Below, one piece after another: positions 8,833 to 18,488 of a stretch of DNA of 64,000 nt. This stretch comes from Halobacillus litoralis (GTDB taxonomy: Bacteria > Bacillota > Bacilli > Bacillales > Halobacillaceae). A program made the translations under genes and the position numbers. Positions within the stretch are counted from its first letter, which is position 1; every line of letters starts with the position of its first letter. The notes below the pieces were generated by a model, which worked only from the letters and a program-made list of their open reading frames with translations, searched no databases and was not told where the DNA came from. The DNA lies in contig NZ_WMEZ01000001.1 in assembly GCF_009856415.1 (NCBI RefSeq), positions 682,001 through 746,000 of the forward strand, written 5' to 3'.

Positions 8833-10188
8833 TTAATGATTCGTCAATGTTGGTAGGTAATAGTTTTCTACAAATGTGGTTTTTGTTTCGCCTTCTTTGA
8901 ACTTCTCATGGGTGACGACGCGCTTCAGCATCGTCAGGTTGCATTTGATGCCTTCAATTTCGTATTCATGAAGAGCTTTTGTCAATCGTTCAATCGCATC
9001 TTCACGATTTTCTCCATGAATGACGAGTTTGGCAATCATAGGATCATAGAAAGGAGTGACTTGTGAATCTCCTTCTACTGCTAATTCATGGCGTACGCCT
9101 GGGCCTTCGGGCAGCACCATTTTCGTCAATTTTCCTGGAGAAGGATAGAAAGTGTTCGGATCTTCTGCATAAATTCTGACTTCAATGGCGTGTCCGTCAA
9201 TAATCAAATCCTTTTGTTGGATCGATAAGTGTTCCCCATCGGCAACCCTCAGCTGTTGTTCCACAAGGTCGATTCCTGTGATTTGTTCGGTGACGGGATG
9301 CTCAACTTGTAATCGAGTATTCATTTCAAGAAAATAAAAGTTCTCTTCATCATCGACTAGAAACTCAATCGTGCCGGCATTGGAATATCCTAGCGAGGAC
9401 ACAGCCTTGAGCGCACTTTCACCCATTTTCTCTCGCGTTTTTTCAGAAAGGACCGGGGATGGAGCCTCTTCGACGACCTTTTGGTGCCTGCGTTGAATGG
9501 AGCATTCTCTTTCAAACAAATGAACGGCATTACCTCGTTGGTCAGCAAGCACTTGGATTTCGATGTGACGTGGATGCTCGATCAATTTTTCGATGAACAT
9601 CTTCCCGTCCCCGAAAAAGGCCTGCGCCCGTTTGGAGTTGCCTTCGAACGCTTTTTCAAGCTCTTCATCGTTATAGACCGCCTGCATGCCGATGCCACCG
9701 CCACCAGCGGCTGCTTTCAGCATGACCGGATATCCGAATTCAGCAGCAATTCTTTTTGCATCATCTGTGTTCGCAACCGCATCTTCCGTTCCAGGGATGA
9801 TTGGAACACCGGCCGCTTTCATTTCTGCTCTTGCCGCAATTTTATCTCCCATTTTGGCAATGACATCCGCATTCGGTCCGATAAACGTAAGGCCAGCTTC
9901 TTCCGTTCTTTTCGCGAACTCTGCGTTTTCACTCAAAAGGCCATACCCTGGATGAATCGCTTCTGCTCCGGAATCCTTGGCTACTTGTAAAATCTTATCG
10001 ATGTTCAGGTATGATTCATTCACGCGTGGCTTACCGATCAGATGACTTTCATCCGCCATTTGTACGTAGGGGGCAGATTGATCCGCTTCCGAATAGACAG
10101 CGACCGTTTGGATGTTCAGCCTTTGACACGTCCGAATAATACGGGAGGCAATTTCTCCACGGTTAGCAATTAGAATTTTTTTGAACAA
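8833..10188 (-). CDS. yngHA: Biotin carboxylase subunit of acyl-CoA carboxylase (YngHA/AccC family)
   Basis: A 451-residue ATP-grasp biotin carboxylase. An N-terminal Rossmann-like domain (ILIANRGEIA) is followed by the ATP-grasp core with Lys158 and the glycine-rich lid AGGGGIG (161-167), then HIEIQVLAD, ERECSIQRRHQK, and the active-site EMNTRLQVEHPVTE. It carboxylates the biotin of the adjacent carrier using bicarbonate and ATP. The start is TTG at 10188 with AGGTG seven bases upstream. A housekeeping AccC for fatty acid synthesis should exist elsewhere; the operon context marks this copy as catabolic. Confidence 0.93.
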   Translation of the reverse strand: MFKKILIANRGEIASRIIRTCQRLNIQTVAVYSEADQSAPYVQMADESHLIGKPRVNESYLNIDKILQVAKDSGAEAIHPGYGLLSENAEFAKRTEEAGLTFIGPNADVIAKMGDKIAARAEMKAAGVPIIPGTEDAVANTDDAKRIAAEFGYPVMLKAAAGGGGIGMQAVYNDEELEKAFEGNSKRAQAFFGDGKMFIEKLIEHPRHIEIQVLADQRGNAVHLFERECSIQRRHQKVVEEAPSPVLSEKTREKMGESALKAVSSLGYSNAGTIEFLVDDEENFYFLEMNTRLQVEHPVTEQITGIDLVEQQLRVADGEHLSIQQKDLIIDGHAIEVRIYAEDPNTFYPSPGKLTKMVLPEGPGVRHELAVEGDSQVTPFYDPMIAKLVIHGENREDAIERLTKALHEYEIEGIKCNLTMLKRVVTHEKFKEGETKTTFVENYYLPTLTNH

Positions 10189-10205
10189 CAGTGATCACCT
10201 CTTTG

Positions 10206-11846
10206 TTAGGATTTTAAGTTCATCATTTCAAGCGCATGTTCTCTCAGTCTGAACTTCTGAATTTTTCCGCTCGCCGTCATCGGGTATTCGTCCGTGAAGC
10301 TTATATATCGAGGGATTTTATGCTTCGATATTTTCCCTTCACTAAACTCCCTGATATCGCTTTCATTTAATTGTTTGCCTTCTTTGGGGATGATCCATGC
10401 CATGATCTCTTCTCCGTACTTCTCATCCGGAACTCCGACCACCTGTACATCGAGAACATCTGGATGCTGATACAAAAATTCTTCAATTTCTCTCGGATAG
10501 ACATTTTCGCCTCCGCGAATGATCATATCTTTAATTCTACCGGTAATTTCGACGTATCCGTTCTCATCCATAACAGCAATGTCCCCCGTATGGAGCCAGC
10601 CATCCGGATCGATCGCAGTCATCGTCGCTTCCTCGTTTTTGTAGTAACCTTCCATGACGAGGTATCCACGGGTACAAAGTTCACCAGGAACCCCTGTCTC
10701 TACTTCTTCCCCTGTTGCCGGTTCAATGATTTTCACTTCTACATTCGGATGGGCTTGGCCGACACTGCTCACTCTTAAATCAATGGGATCATCCGCTTTT
10801 GTCTGGGTTATGACAGGAGACGATTCTGTCTGGCCATAGGCGATCGTGATTTCCTCCGCTCCCATATCTTCAATTACACTCTTCATGACTTCCATCGGAC
10901 ATGTGGATCCCGCCATGATTCCTGTGCGTAAAGTCGTCGGCTTTAAGTCTTCATACTCTGGATGGTTCAATTCGGCAATAAACATCGTAGGCACTCCATG
11001 AAGCGCTGTACAGTTTTCCTCTTTCACAGCCTGCAGCACTTTCTTCGGATCGAACTGTTCCAGAATCACCATCGTTGTCCCTTTGGAAACGGCAGCCATC
11101 GTTCCTAACACACATCCGAAACAATGGAAAAATGGCACGGGGATACAGAGGCGGTCTTCTTCGGTGAGACGCATGCAATCCGCAACCTGGTTTCCATTGT
11201 TTACGATATTGTAGTGACTTAACATGACTCCTTTTGGAAACCCTGTCGTTCCAGACGTGTACTGCATGTTGATGACATCGCGATGATGAAGGGTTTCTTT
11301 TCGTTCTTTCAATTCATCGTCAGTCACGGTCATCGCCATATCAAGAATATCCTGCCACGAATAACAGCCGCGATAAGACTTGTCACTCAAGACGACGACG
11401 TTCTTTAGAAATGGAAGGCGATCACTTTGAAGATCTCCTTTTTCAGAGGTTTCAAGCTCCGGACAGATTTCTTTCAAAATATCAATATAAGATGTTCCTT
11501 TGAAATCCTCAGCAAGAATCAATGTGGACGCATCGGATTGTTTTAATAGATAATCAAGTTCCTGTGCACGATAGTTTGTGTTGACGGTGACGAGTACGCC
11601 ACCCATTTTTCCAGAAGCGAATTGAGATTGAAGCCATTCCGGCTTGTTATCAGACCAAATAGCGACATGCTCCCCTTTATCGATTCCGAGAGCCATGAAA
11701 CCCTTGGCTACTTCATCCGTCATATCATTGAATTCCGCATAGGTTTTTCTAAGACCTTGCTCAGGATAAACGAACGCCTCATGATCCGGGTAAGCTTCTG
11801 CCTGCTGTTCTAACAATTCACCAACCGTCTGCTCTAATAGGGACAT
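10206..11846 (-). CDS. yngI: AMP-forming acyl-CoA synthetase (YngI family)
   Basis: A 546-residue fatty-acid/branched-acid:CoA ligase. Motifs are YTSGTTGFPKG (196-206), YGQTESSPV, the hinge TGRIKDMIIRGGENVYP, and the C-terminal lysine in MTASGKIQKF. It would activate the acid substrate, such as isovalerate or a related branched acid, that the next gene's acyl-CoA dehydrogenase oxidises. The ATG has AAGGAGG upstream. It lies 24 bases downstream of the dehydrogenase gene in the same operon. The substrate is inferred; family members range from medium- to long-chain acids. Confidence 0.88.
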   Translation of the reverse strand: MSLLEQTVGELLEQQAEAYPDHEAFVYPEQGLRKTYAEFNDMTDEVAKGFMALGIDKGEHVAIWSDNKPEWLQSQFASGKMGGVLVTVNTNYRAQELDYLLKQSDASTLILAEDFKGTSYIDILKEICPELETSEKGDLQSDRLPFLKNVVVLSDKSYRGCYSWQDILDMAMTVTDDELKERKETLHHRDVINMQYTSGTTGFPKGVMLSHYNIVNNGNQVADCMRLTEEDRLCIPVPFFHCFGCVLGTMAAVSKGTTMVILEQFDPKKVLQAVKEENCTALHGVPTMFIAELNHPEYEDLKPTTLRTGIMAGSTCPMEVMKSVIEDMGAEEITIAYGQTESSPVITQTKADDPIDLRVSSVGQAHPNVEVKIIEPATGEEVETGVPGELCTRGYLVMEGYYKNEEATMTAIDPDGWLHTGDIAVMDENGYVEITGRIKDMIIRGGENVYPREIEEFLYQHPDVLDVQVVGVPDEKYGEEIMAWIIPKEGKQLNESDIREFSEGKISKHKIPRYISFTDEYPMTASGKIQKFRLREHALEMMNLKS

Positions 11847-11870
11847 AATATTTCCTCCTTTTTAAAAATT

Positions 11871-13013
11871 TTAACAGCCTAACTGACGGGCAATGACCAA
11901 GCGCTGGATTTCCGATGTACCTTCACCGATTTCAAGAAGTTTCGCATCACGCAGAAAACGCTCGACTTCGTACTCTCTCATATAACCGTAACCGCCATGG
12001 ATTTGGATGGCCTGATTGGCAGAGCGGAACGCTGTCTCTGAAGCAAAGAGTTTCGCATACGCAGACTCTTTCGTAAAATTCTTTCCTTGATCTTTCAACC
12101 AGGCGGCTTTTAGCACCATGTTCCGCGCAAGTTCCACCTCCATAGCCATGTCAGCCAACTTAAACTGAATCGCCTGGAATTTTGTAATCGGCTGACCGAA
12201 CTGCTTCCGTTCCTTGGCATAGGCGAGGGCGCGGTCCAAAGAAGCCTGTGCAATCCCTACAGCAAGGGCAGCAATGGAAATTCTTCCGCCATCAAGTGTA
12301 TAAAGGAATTGCTTGAACCCCTTTTCCGGATCCCCGAGAATATTTTCTTTTGGTACTTTTACATCCTCTAAAATAATTTCAGACGTGTTCGATCCTCGGA
12401 CGCCCATCTTGTCGTAGGGGCTCGTAATCGTCATGCCGGGTGTATCTTTCGGAACGATAAAAGCGGATATGATGTTTTTTCCGTCGTCACGTTTCCCTGA
12501 AACAGCAGTGACCGTGATGGACCTCGCATATTCAGCATTTGTTATCCAGCACTTTTCACCATTAATGACATAGTGGTCACCTTTCAATTCGGCACGTGTC
12601 TTCGTTCCTCCTGCATCTGAGCCCGCATTTGGTTCTGTCAATCCAAAGGAAGCTAATCCTTCTCCTTTAGCGAGTGGTGTTAAGAACTCTTGTTTTTGTT
12701 CTTCTGTCCCAAAATAATAGATAGGGCTCGCTCCTAGAGAAACGGCAGCTGCGTAACTTAGACCCGTGGAGCCACAAACACGGCCAATCTCTTCAACAGC
12801 AAGCGCATAACTGATCGTATCTCCACCTGATCCCCCATACTCTTCAGGAAATGGGATGCCAAGAAGTCCAAGATTACCCATTTCATCAAAGATATCTTTC
12901 GGGAATTCACTGTTGATGTCGATATCGACGGCTCTCGGTGCAATTACATCCTCTGCAAAATCACGGACCATCTTTCTTGTCATTTCCTGCTCTTTCGATA
13001 ATTCGAAGTTCAT
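11871..13013 (-). CDS. yngJ: Acyl-CoA dehydrogenase (YngJ family, short/branched chain)
   Basis: A 380-residue FAD-dependent acyl-CoA dehydrogenase with the FAD-contacting blocks [14 protein letters not shown] and CWITNAEYA and the C-terminal [17 protein letters not shown]. The catalytic base appears to be Glu364 in [10 protein letters not shown], the position used by short- and medium-chain enzymes. Isovaleryl-CoA dehydrogenases usually have a small residue there and use a glutamate earlier in the chain. The operon context points to isovaleryl-CoA, but this residue leaves room for another short or branched substrate. It is the first gene of the operon, with AAGGAGG before the ATG and a palindromic operator and cre site just upstream. 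Confidence 0.88.
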   Translation of the reverse strand: MNFELSKEQEMTRKMVRDFAEDVIAPRAVDIDINSEFPKDIFDEMGNLGLLGIPFPEEYGGSGGDTISYALAVEEIGRVCGSTGLSYAAAVSLGASPIYYFGTEEQKQEFLTPLAKGEGLASFGLTEPNAGSDAGGTKTRAELKGDHYVINGEKCWITNAEYARSITVTAVSGKRDDGKNIISAFIVPKDTPGMTITSPYDKMGVRGSNTSEIILEDVKVPKENILGDPEKGFKQFLYTLDGGRISIAALAVGIAQASLDRALAYAKERKQFGQPITKFQAIQFKLADMAMEVELARNMVLKAAWLKDQGKNFTKESAYAKLFASETAFRSANQAIQIHGGYGYMREYEVERFLRDAKLLEIGEGTSEIQRLVIARQLGC

Positions 13014-13036
13014 ATGATTCCTCCTTAAGGAAATAA

Positions 13037-13054
13037 AGACCGACTGGTTGGTCT
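13037..13054. promoter_or_regulatory. Palindromic operator, probable TetR site for the yng-type operon
   Basis: AGACCGACTGGTTGGTCT is an inverted repeat with eight-base arms (one mismatch) and a two-base centre, 24 bases before yngJ. The ACCGAC/GTTGGT half-sites resemble the operators of many TetR regulators, and a TetR gene ends 29 bases away. This is therefore the likely binding site of that protein. Confidence 0.7.
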
Positions 13055-13072
13055 GTTGTAATGATAAAAAAT

Positions 13073-13087
13073 ATGAAAGCGTTTACT
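13073..13087. promoter_or_regulatory. Catabolite-responsive element (cre) for CcpA
   Basis: ATGAAAGCGTTTACT fits the cre consensus WTGNAANCGNWNNCW at every defined position. It overlaps the last codons and stop of the TetR gene and lies about 60 bases before yngJ, which suggests glucose repression of the catabolic operon. Confidence 0.72.
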
Positions 13088-13715
13088 TGCTTTCGTAAAA
13101 AAAAGGAACTTTTAACATATGACCAAAGTATTCACTATCTTCTTTCCCTGGCAGCAAAAAGTGTAGCACCAGGTCAGTAAAAACCTCTGCAATTTGATCG
13201 ATGGTGTAGGTTCCATCTCTCCGGTACCATTTATAGATCCAGTTGACCATACCTAAAATCGCCATGCCTGTGATTTCCAGCGGCAGTTCTCTGCGGAAGT
13301 GGCCCGATTTTTGACCTTCCTCAATGACATTGAACACCATGCGTTTGAATTCATCACGCTTTCCTTTGATTTCTTCTTCATACGCTGGTTTTAAATACAG
13401 GCTTTCTTGATAAAAAACCGAAATATGTGGTTTATACAAGTCGAACACTTGAACAAAAGATTGTATGATCGCCTGGACTTTCGGTATTGGGGAAGAATGG
13501 ATAACGTTAGCGGCCTGGGCTTCTTTCAATACATATGTAATAAACGTATCATGAATGACGAATAGAAGTTCATCCTTCGACTGAAAGTGGTGATAGAAGC
13601 CGCCTTTCGATGTATTTGTTTGCTGGACAATTTGTTTTACTGTGACTCCATGAAACCCATGTCGGTCGAACAGCTCTAAAGACGTCTGGATAATCTTTTC
13701 TCTCAAATCGCTCAT
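13083..13715 (-). CDS. TetR/AcrR-family transcriptional regulator of the acyl-CoA catabolic operon
   Basis: A 210-residue TetR protein. The N-terminal helix-turn-helix spans about residues 8-50, with GFHGVTVKQIVQQTNTSKGG as turn and recognition helix followed by FYHHFQSKDELL. The larger C-terminal domain is the ligand pocket, for which an acyl-CoA effector is plausible. It is encoded directly upstream of yngJ on the same strand, and the 69-base gap contains a TetR-type palindrome, so it probably represses the operon. The ATG has GGGAG seven bases upstream. No palindrome of this type is seen before its own start, so autoregulation is not evident. The effector and sign of regulation are inferred. 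Confidence 0.85.
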   Translation of the reverse strand: MSDLREKIIQTSLELFDRHGFHGVTVKQIVQQTNTSKGGFYHHFQSKDELLFVIHDTFITYVLKEAQAANVIHSSPIPKVQAIIQSFVQVFDLYKPHISVFYQESLYLKPAYEEEIKGKRDEFKRMVFNVIEEGQKSGHFRRELPLEITGMAILGMVNWIYKWYRRDGTYTIDQIAEVFTDLVLHFLLPGKEDSEYFGHMLKVPFFYESK

Positions 13716-13956
13716 ACATCAACTCCCATCTGCTGAATATACACTCATTTTATCACATTTTTCTGAAAATACAACGGTCTAAAGAATGACATCGAGAGAG
13801 CTTCACACCATTACAAACTCCTCCTGTTAACGGTAGAGGTCTTATGCAAATCCCACCTCTGTTCCGACTCACTTCATACTAATTGCACACGGATGGTTTA
13901 TTGATAGGAAAAGGGTTGATGGGGTGCAGCTTAAACCCTCAATGACTTTTAAGCAC

Positions 13957-13988
13957 AAAAAAGCCCTCTGAATTCAGAGGGCTTTTTT
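13957..13988. terminator. Terminator of parC
   Basis: A perfect 14-bp stem (AAAAAAGCCCTCTG at 13957-13970 with 13975-13988) around AATT, two bases after the parC stop. The U-run is symmetrical. The stretch 13716-13956 holds nothing else recognisable beyond the TetR promoter region. Confidence 0.9.
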
Positions 13989-13990
13989 CA

Positions 13991-16447
13991 TCACTGTTGA
14001 TCCGGTTCTGTTTCAAACGGAACACGGTAGACCGGCTTGATCCACGCTTCTTCCGCTTCTCCTTTTTCTTCCGTATCCAGAACATACGAACCGTTGCTGT
14101 ATCGATCATTTGCTTTAAAGTCCATCGTATTGACGACGATGGTCTTTTGTTTTTCTGTCATAATCATCACTTGATCATCTCTGTTCACAAGATGTACATC
14201 CACCAATTGATGTGGATTCTTTTTCAATTCTCTTAACATGAGCACACCGCGCTTAGCACGGGTGGTGCGTTCAAACTCTTTCAAGCGCATCCGCTTCACC
14301 GCAGCCCGGTGAGTGGTCAGAAGGATGGATGGGTCTTCTGATGATCTGAACAATTGTCCAGACACGACTTCATCGTCTTCTTTCAAGTTGATCGCTTTCA
14401 CACCTGACGCTCGTTGACCGACGGTGTTCACTTCATCTTCATGATACCAAAGACCATAAGCTTTCTTCGTAGCAATAAACAAATCCGACTGGCCATCCGT
14501 TTTATGGACATCCACTACTTCATCATCATTTTTCAGATTGATTGCAACGAGGGCTTTGGAATGACGTTGTGCCTTATAAAGCTGCAAATCACTCTTTTTC
14601 ACCATTCCGTTCTTCGTGAAGAAGATGAGATATTCCTCTGATGAAAAGTCACGAACAGGGATGGCCTCGACGAGATATTCGCCCTTGTCCACCTGAACGA
14701 TGTTGGAAATGTACTGTCCAAGGTCTTTCCAGCGGATGTCAGGCAATTTGTGAACAGGTAAGAATAAATATTTTCCGAGGTTCGTGAAGAGTAAGATGGT
14801 ATCCGTCGTATTGATTTCAAATAGACCTAACAGGTGATCGCCGTCTTTCAGAGCGAAATCTTCCCCGTTTGAAGCCGCATAAGAACGCAAGCTTGTCCGC
14901 TTGATATACCCATCTTTCGTCACAGACACGAGCACATCTTCGCTCGCAACGGTCACTTCAAGGTCTACTTTTAACTCTTCCACTTTTTCCTCAATCTTTG
15001 TCATACGATCGTCGTTGTATTGTTTTTTCATGGAACGAAGGTCCGATTTAATGACCTTCATCATTTCGTTTTCACTGGATAACAGTTTTTCTAAGTACTC
15101 GATTTGCTTTTTCAGTTCATCTGCTTCTTTTTGCAGGGCAGTAATGTCTGTATTCGTTAAACGATACAGCTGCAAGGTCACGATCGCTTCTGATTGTTCT
15201 TCTGTGAAATCATAGCTTGCGATGAGCTGTTTCTTTGCATCTGCTTTGTCTTTGGAGCTGCGGATCGTTGCGATGACATCATCCAAAATGGAAATCGCTT
15301 TGATCAGACCTTCTACAATGTGAGCACGAGACTTTGCTTTATTCAAGTCATAAATGGATTGTCTTGTGACCACTTCTTTCTGGTGCTTGATATAGGCATC
15401 AAGCATCATCGGAAGACTCATAAGGCTAGGTGTACGTTCGTGAATGGCGACCATATTGAAGTTGTAGGAGATCTGAAGGTCTGTATGTTTATAAAGGTAA
15501 TTGAGAACTCCTTCACTGTTCGCATCCTTCTTCAGATCAATCACGACACGAAGGCCGGTACGATCCGTTTCATCACGGACTTCAGCGATTCCTTCGACTT
15601 TTTTATCAATTCTCAGTTCATCCATCCGTTTAACCATACTTGCCTTATTGACTTCAAAAGGAATTTCATCAATGACGATCTGCTCCCGTCCTCCGCGCTG
15701 CTCTTGAATTTCTGCACGTCCGCGCAAGACGATTTTTCCTCTCCCCGTTTCATAGGCTTTCTGGATACCGTCAATCCCTTGGATGATCCCACCTGTTGGG
15801 AAATCCGGACCTTTTAACTTAGTCATCAGTTCAGGTACAGTCGCCCCAGGTTTATCAATCTTCATGATCACCGCATCAATCACTTCACCGATATTGTGGG
15901 AAGGGATTTCTGTTGCATAACCTGCGGAGATCCCCGTAGAGCCGTTGACGAGTAGATTCGGAAACTTAGCGGGAAGAACGGTCGGTTCATCAATCGTATC
16001 GTCAAAGTTCGGGATAAATTCCACGGTCTGCTTTTCAATATCCCTGAGCAGTTCGGATGAAATGGCGGAAAGTCTTGCTTCCGTATAACGCATGGCCGCA
16101 GGCGGATCACCATCGACACTTCCGTTGTTTCCGTGCATTTCCACTAAGGGTTTTCTCACTTTCCACGTTTGGCTTAAGCGGACCATTGCATCGTAAACGG
16201 AGGTATCCCCGTGGGGGTGATAATTACCGATAACGGTACCGACCGTTTTCGCGGATTTCCGGTAAGCTTTGTCGTGAGTGTTCTTTTCCTGGTGCATCGC
16301 ATAAAGGATACGCCGCTGAACAGGCTTCAGCCCGTCCCTTGCATCAGGGAGGGCACGTTCCTGGATGATGTATTTACTATATCTCCCGAAGCGATCTCCG
16401 AGAACTTCTTCTAATGGTAAATCTAAAAACTTCTCTGCCTCTGCCAA
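13991..16447 (-). CDS. parC: DNA topoisomerase IV subunit A
   Basis: An 818-residue type IIA topoisomerase A subunit (GrlA) that decatenates daughter chromosomes with ParE. The breakage-reunion domain has the catalytic Tyr121 (AAMRYTEARLS) and the quinolone-determining block HPHGDTSVYDAMVRLSQ, with Thr82 and Asp86 at the positions of Ser80/Glu84 in well-known ParC proteins. The C-terminal beta-propeller (about 500-800) lacks a gyrase-type GyrA box, which supports ParC over GyrA. The TTG start at 16447 has GGGGG eight bases upstream. It follows parE by 15 bases in one operon. Confidence 0.95.
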   Translation of the reverse strand: MAEAEKFLDLPLEEVLGDRFGRYSKYIIQERALPDARDGLKPVQRRILYAMHQEKNTHDKAYRKSAKTVGTVIGNYHPHGDTSVYDAMVRLSQTWKVRKPLVEMHGNNGSVDGDPPAAMRYTEARLSAISSELLRDIEKQTVEFIPNFDDTIDEPTVLPAKFPNLLVNGSTGISAGYATEIPSHNIGEVIDAVIMKIDKPGATVPELMTKLKGPDFPTGGIIQGIDGIQKAYETGRGKIVLRGRAEIQEQRGGREQIVIDEIPFEVNKASMVKRMDELRIDKKVEGIAEVRDETDRTGLRVVIDLKKDANSEGVLNYLYKHTDLQISYNFNMVAIHERTPSLMSLPMMLDAYIKHQKEVVTRQSIYDLNKAKSRAHIVEGLIKAISILDDVIATIRSSKDKADAKKQLIASYDFTEEQSEAIVTLQLYRLTNTDITALQKEADELKKQIEYLEKLLSSENEMMKVIKSDLRSMKKQYNDDRMTKIEEKVEELKVDLEVTVASEDVLVSVTKDGYIKRTSLRSYAASNGEDFALKDGDHLLGLFEINTTDTILLFTNLGKYLFLPVHKLPDIRWKDLGQYISNIVQVDKGEYLVEAIPVRDFSSEEYLIFFTKNGMVKKSDLQLYKAQRHSKALVAINLKNDDEVVDVHKTDGQSDLFIATKKAYGLWYHEDEVNTVGQRASGVKAINLKEDDEVVSGQLFRSSEDPSILLTTHRAAVKRMRLKEFERTTRAKRGVLMLRELKKNPHQLVDVHLVNRDDQVMIMTEKQKTIVVNTMDFKANDRYSNGSYVLDTEEKGEAEEAWIKPVYRVPFETEPDQQ

Positions 16448-16462
16448 CAGAAGGTCCCCCTT

Positions 16463-18418
16463 TTACGTCTGTATTTTATCGTTTTCTAGTATGCTCGCTT
16501 CATCTTCAAGACCAAAAGCGACGTGGGATTCAATCCATTTACGGCGAGGTTCAACCTTATCTCCCATCAACGTCGTCACCCTGCGTTCGGCACGGGCGAT
16601 ATCGTCAATCGTAACACGTATCAGTGTGCGTGATTCCGGGTTCATTGTTGTTTCCCAAAGCTGATCGGCATTCATTTCACCTAAACCCTTGTATCGTTGG
16701 ATCGAATATCCGTTTTTGAATTCCTTCAATATTTTCTGCATGCCTTCTTCATCCCAGGCATATTCAACTTTTTCCTTTTTCCCTTTTCCTTTAGAAACTT
16801 TATAAAGGGGAGGAAGGGCGATGAAGACTTTTCCTGCTTCTACAAGCGGTCGCATATATCGATAAAAGAAGGTTAATAACAGTACTTGAATGTGCGCCCC
16901 ATCCGTATCGGCATCGGTCATGATGACGATTTTGTCATAGTTACAATCTTCGAGTGTGAAGTCTCCACCGACTCCTGCACCGATGGTATGAATGATCGTA
17001 GAAATCTCTTCGTTTTTGAAGATATCCGCAATTTTTGCTTTCTCTGTATTGATTACTTTTCCTCGCAAAGGAAGTACGGCCTGGAATTTACGATCTCGCC
17101 CCTGCTTTGCTGAGCCGCCGGCGGAGTCGCCCTCTACGAGGTACAACTCATTCCTTTTAGCATTTTTGGATTGGGCAGGAGTGAGCTTCCCGCTTAAAAG
17201 GGTATCTTTCCGTTTTTTCTTCTTCCCTGAACGAGCATCTTCTCTTGCTTTCCTGGCGGCTTCTCTCGCTTCTTTTGCTTTGATCGCTTTTTTGATGAGC
17301 ATAGAAGCAACATCGGGATTCTCTTCGAGGAAATAGGATAACTGTTCGGCGACGATCCCATCAACGGCGGAACGGGCTTCCGATGTACCGAGTTTACTCT
17401 TGGTTTGTCCTTCAAATTGCAGAAGTTCCTCGGGAATTCGCACCGATATAACCGCCGTAAATCCTTCCCTGATATCGTTTCCTTCTAAATTCTTATCTTT
17501 ATCCTTCAGAAGTTGTGCGCGTCTGGCATAATCATTGAACACCCTTGTGATGGCTGTTTTAGCGCCGGATTCATGGGTTCCTCCATCTTTCGTGCGCACA
17601 TTATTGACAAAGGATAAGATGTTTTCTGCAAACCCGTCATTAAATTGAAAAGCGAAGTCCGCTTCAATCCCACTGTGACTGCCCTCGAAAGAAACGACCG
17701 AATGCAGCGTATCTTTTTCTTCATTTAAATATTCGACGAAAGAGACGAGTCCGTCATCATATTGATATTCTTCTTTGACCGTTTCTTTTCGTTCATCCAC
17801 AAGGACAATGCGGAATCCTTTCAACAGAAAGGCCGCTTCTCGTAAACGCTCGGATAAAGTTTCAAAATTAAACTTTGTTATTGAAAAGATCGAAGGATCC
17901 GGTTTGAAACGGATCGTGGTTCCTGTTTTTCTGGTGGCGCCTTTATTTTCTAAAGAAGTGACAGGGACGCCCCCGTTTTCAAATCTTTGATAAAATTTCT
18001 CGCCATCTCTACAGATGTGCACTTCCAACCATTCGGATAAAGCATTCACTACAGAAGCACCAACACCATGCAGGCCACCTGAGGATTTATAGCCTCCTTG
18101 TCCGAACTTTCCTCCTGCGTGAAGGACGGTCAAAATCACCTCAGGGGTCGGCTTTCCTGTTTTATGCATTCCTGTAGGCATCCCACGTGCTTCGTCCTGA
18201 ACCGATACACTACCATCTTTATGGAGCGTGACAGTCATTTTTTCGCCGAATCCAGATAACGCCTCATCGATCGCGTTATCTACAATTTCGTGAACGAGAT
18301 GGTGCAGACCTCTATGATCCGTGGATCCAATATACATCCCGGGTCTTTTCCGAACGGCCTCCAATCCCTCCAGCACTTGAATAGAATCATCTGAATACGT
18401 TTGATTTTGACTCGACAA
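16463..18418 (-). CDS. parE: DNA topoisomerase IV subunit B
   Basis: The ATPase subunit of topoisomerase IV. GHKL ATP-binding elements (EIVDNAIDEAL, GGLHGVGASVVNALS), the transducer domain, and the TOPRIM motifs EGDSAGGSAKQGRDR and DADTDGAHIQ with PLRGKVINTEKA are visible. The open frame reaches GTG at 18445, but that codon has no ribosome-binding site. The TTG at 18418 lies 11 bases after AAAGGAG and gives a start matching other ParE proteins (SSQNQTYSDDSIQVLEGLEA), about 651 residues. A promoter with a LexA box in its spacer lies just upstream; B. subtilis parEC also belongs to the LexA regulon. Confidence 0.95.
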   Translation of the reverse strand: MSSQNQTYSDDSIQVLEGLEAVRKRPGMYIGSTDHRGLHHLVHEIVDNAIDEALSGFGEKMTVTLHKDGSVSVQDEARGMPTGMHKTGKPTPEVILTVLHAGGKFGQGGYKSSGGLHGVGASVVNALSEWLEVHICRDGEKFYQRFENGGVPVTSLENKGATRKTGTTIRFKPDPSIFSITKFNFETLSERLREAAFLLKGFRIVLVDERKETVKEEYQYDDGLVSFVEYLNEEKDTLHSVVSFEGSHSGIEADFAFQFNDGFAENILSFVNNVRTKDGGTHESGAKTAITRVFNDYARRAQLLKDKDKNLEGNDIREGFTAVISVRIPEELLQFEGQTKSKLGTSEARSAVDGIVAEQLSYFLEENPDVASMLIKKAIKAKEAREAARKAREDARSGKKKKRKDTLLSGKLTPAQSKNAKRNELYLVEGDSAGGSAKQGRDRKFQAVLPLRGKVINTEKAKIADIFKNEEISTIIHTIGAGVGGDFTLEDCNYDKIVIMTDADTDGAHIQVLLLTFFYRYMRPLVEAGKVFIALPPLYKVSKGKGKKEKVEYAWDEEGMQKILKEFKNGYSIQRYKGLGEMNADQLWETTMNPESRTLIRVTIDDIARAERRVTTLMGDKVEPRRKWIESHVAFGLEDEASILENDKIQT

Positions 18419-18457
18419 TTTACCATCGGCTCCTTTCTCTAACACACTGCTACATCA

Positions 18458-18486
18458 ATAATAGAACAAACGTTCGATTATGTAAA
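18458..18486 (-). promoter_or_regulatory. parEC promoter with embedded LexA (SOS) box
   Basis: On the minus strand TTTACA (18486-18481), a 17-base spacer and TATTAT (18463-18458) form a sigma-A promoter 40 bases before the parE TTG. The spacer contains CGAACGTTTGTTCT (18476-18463), matching the Bacillus LexA consensus CGAACRNRYGTTYC at 12 of 14 positions. Confidence 0.78.
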
Positions 18487-18488
18487 CG

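Noticed and set aside
9481-9990. 169-codon plus-strand frame opposite the biotin carboxylase gene
   Set aside because: Antisense shadow of a conserved gene; no family resemblance and no promoter or ribosome-binding site.
15194-15817. 207-codon plus-strand frame opposite parC
   Set aside because: Mirrors the conserved parC reading frame, with low-complexity antisense composition.
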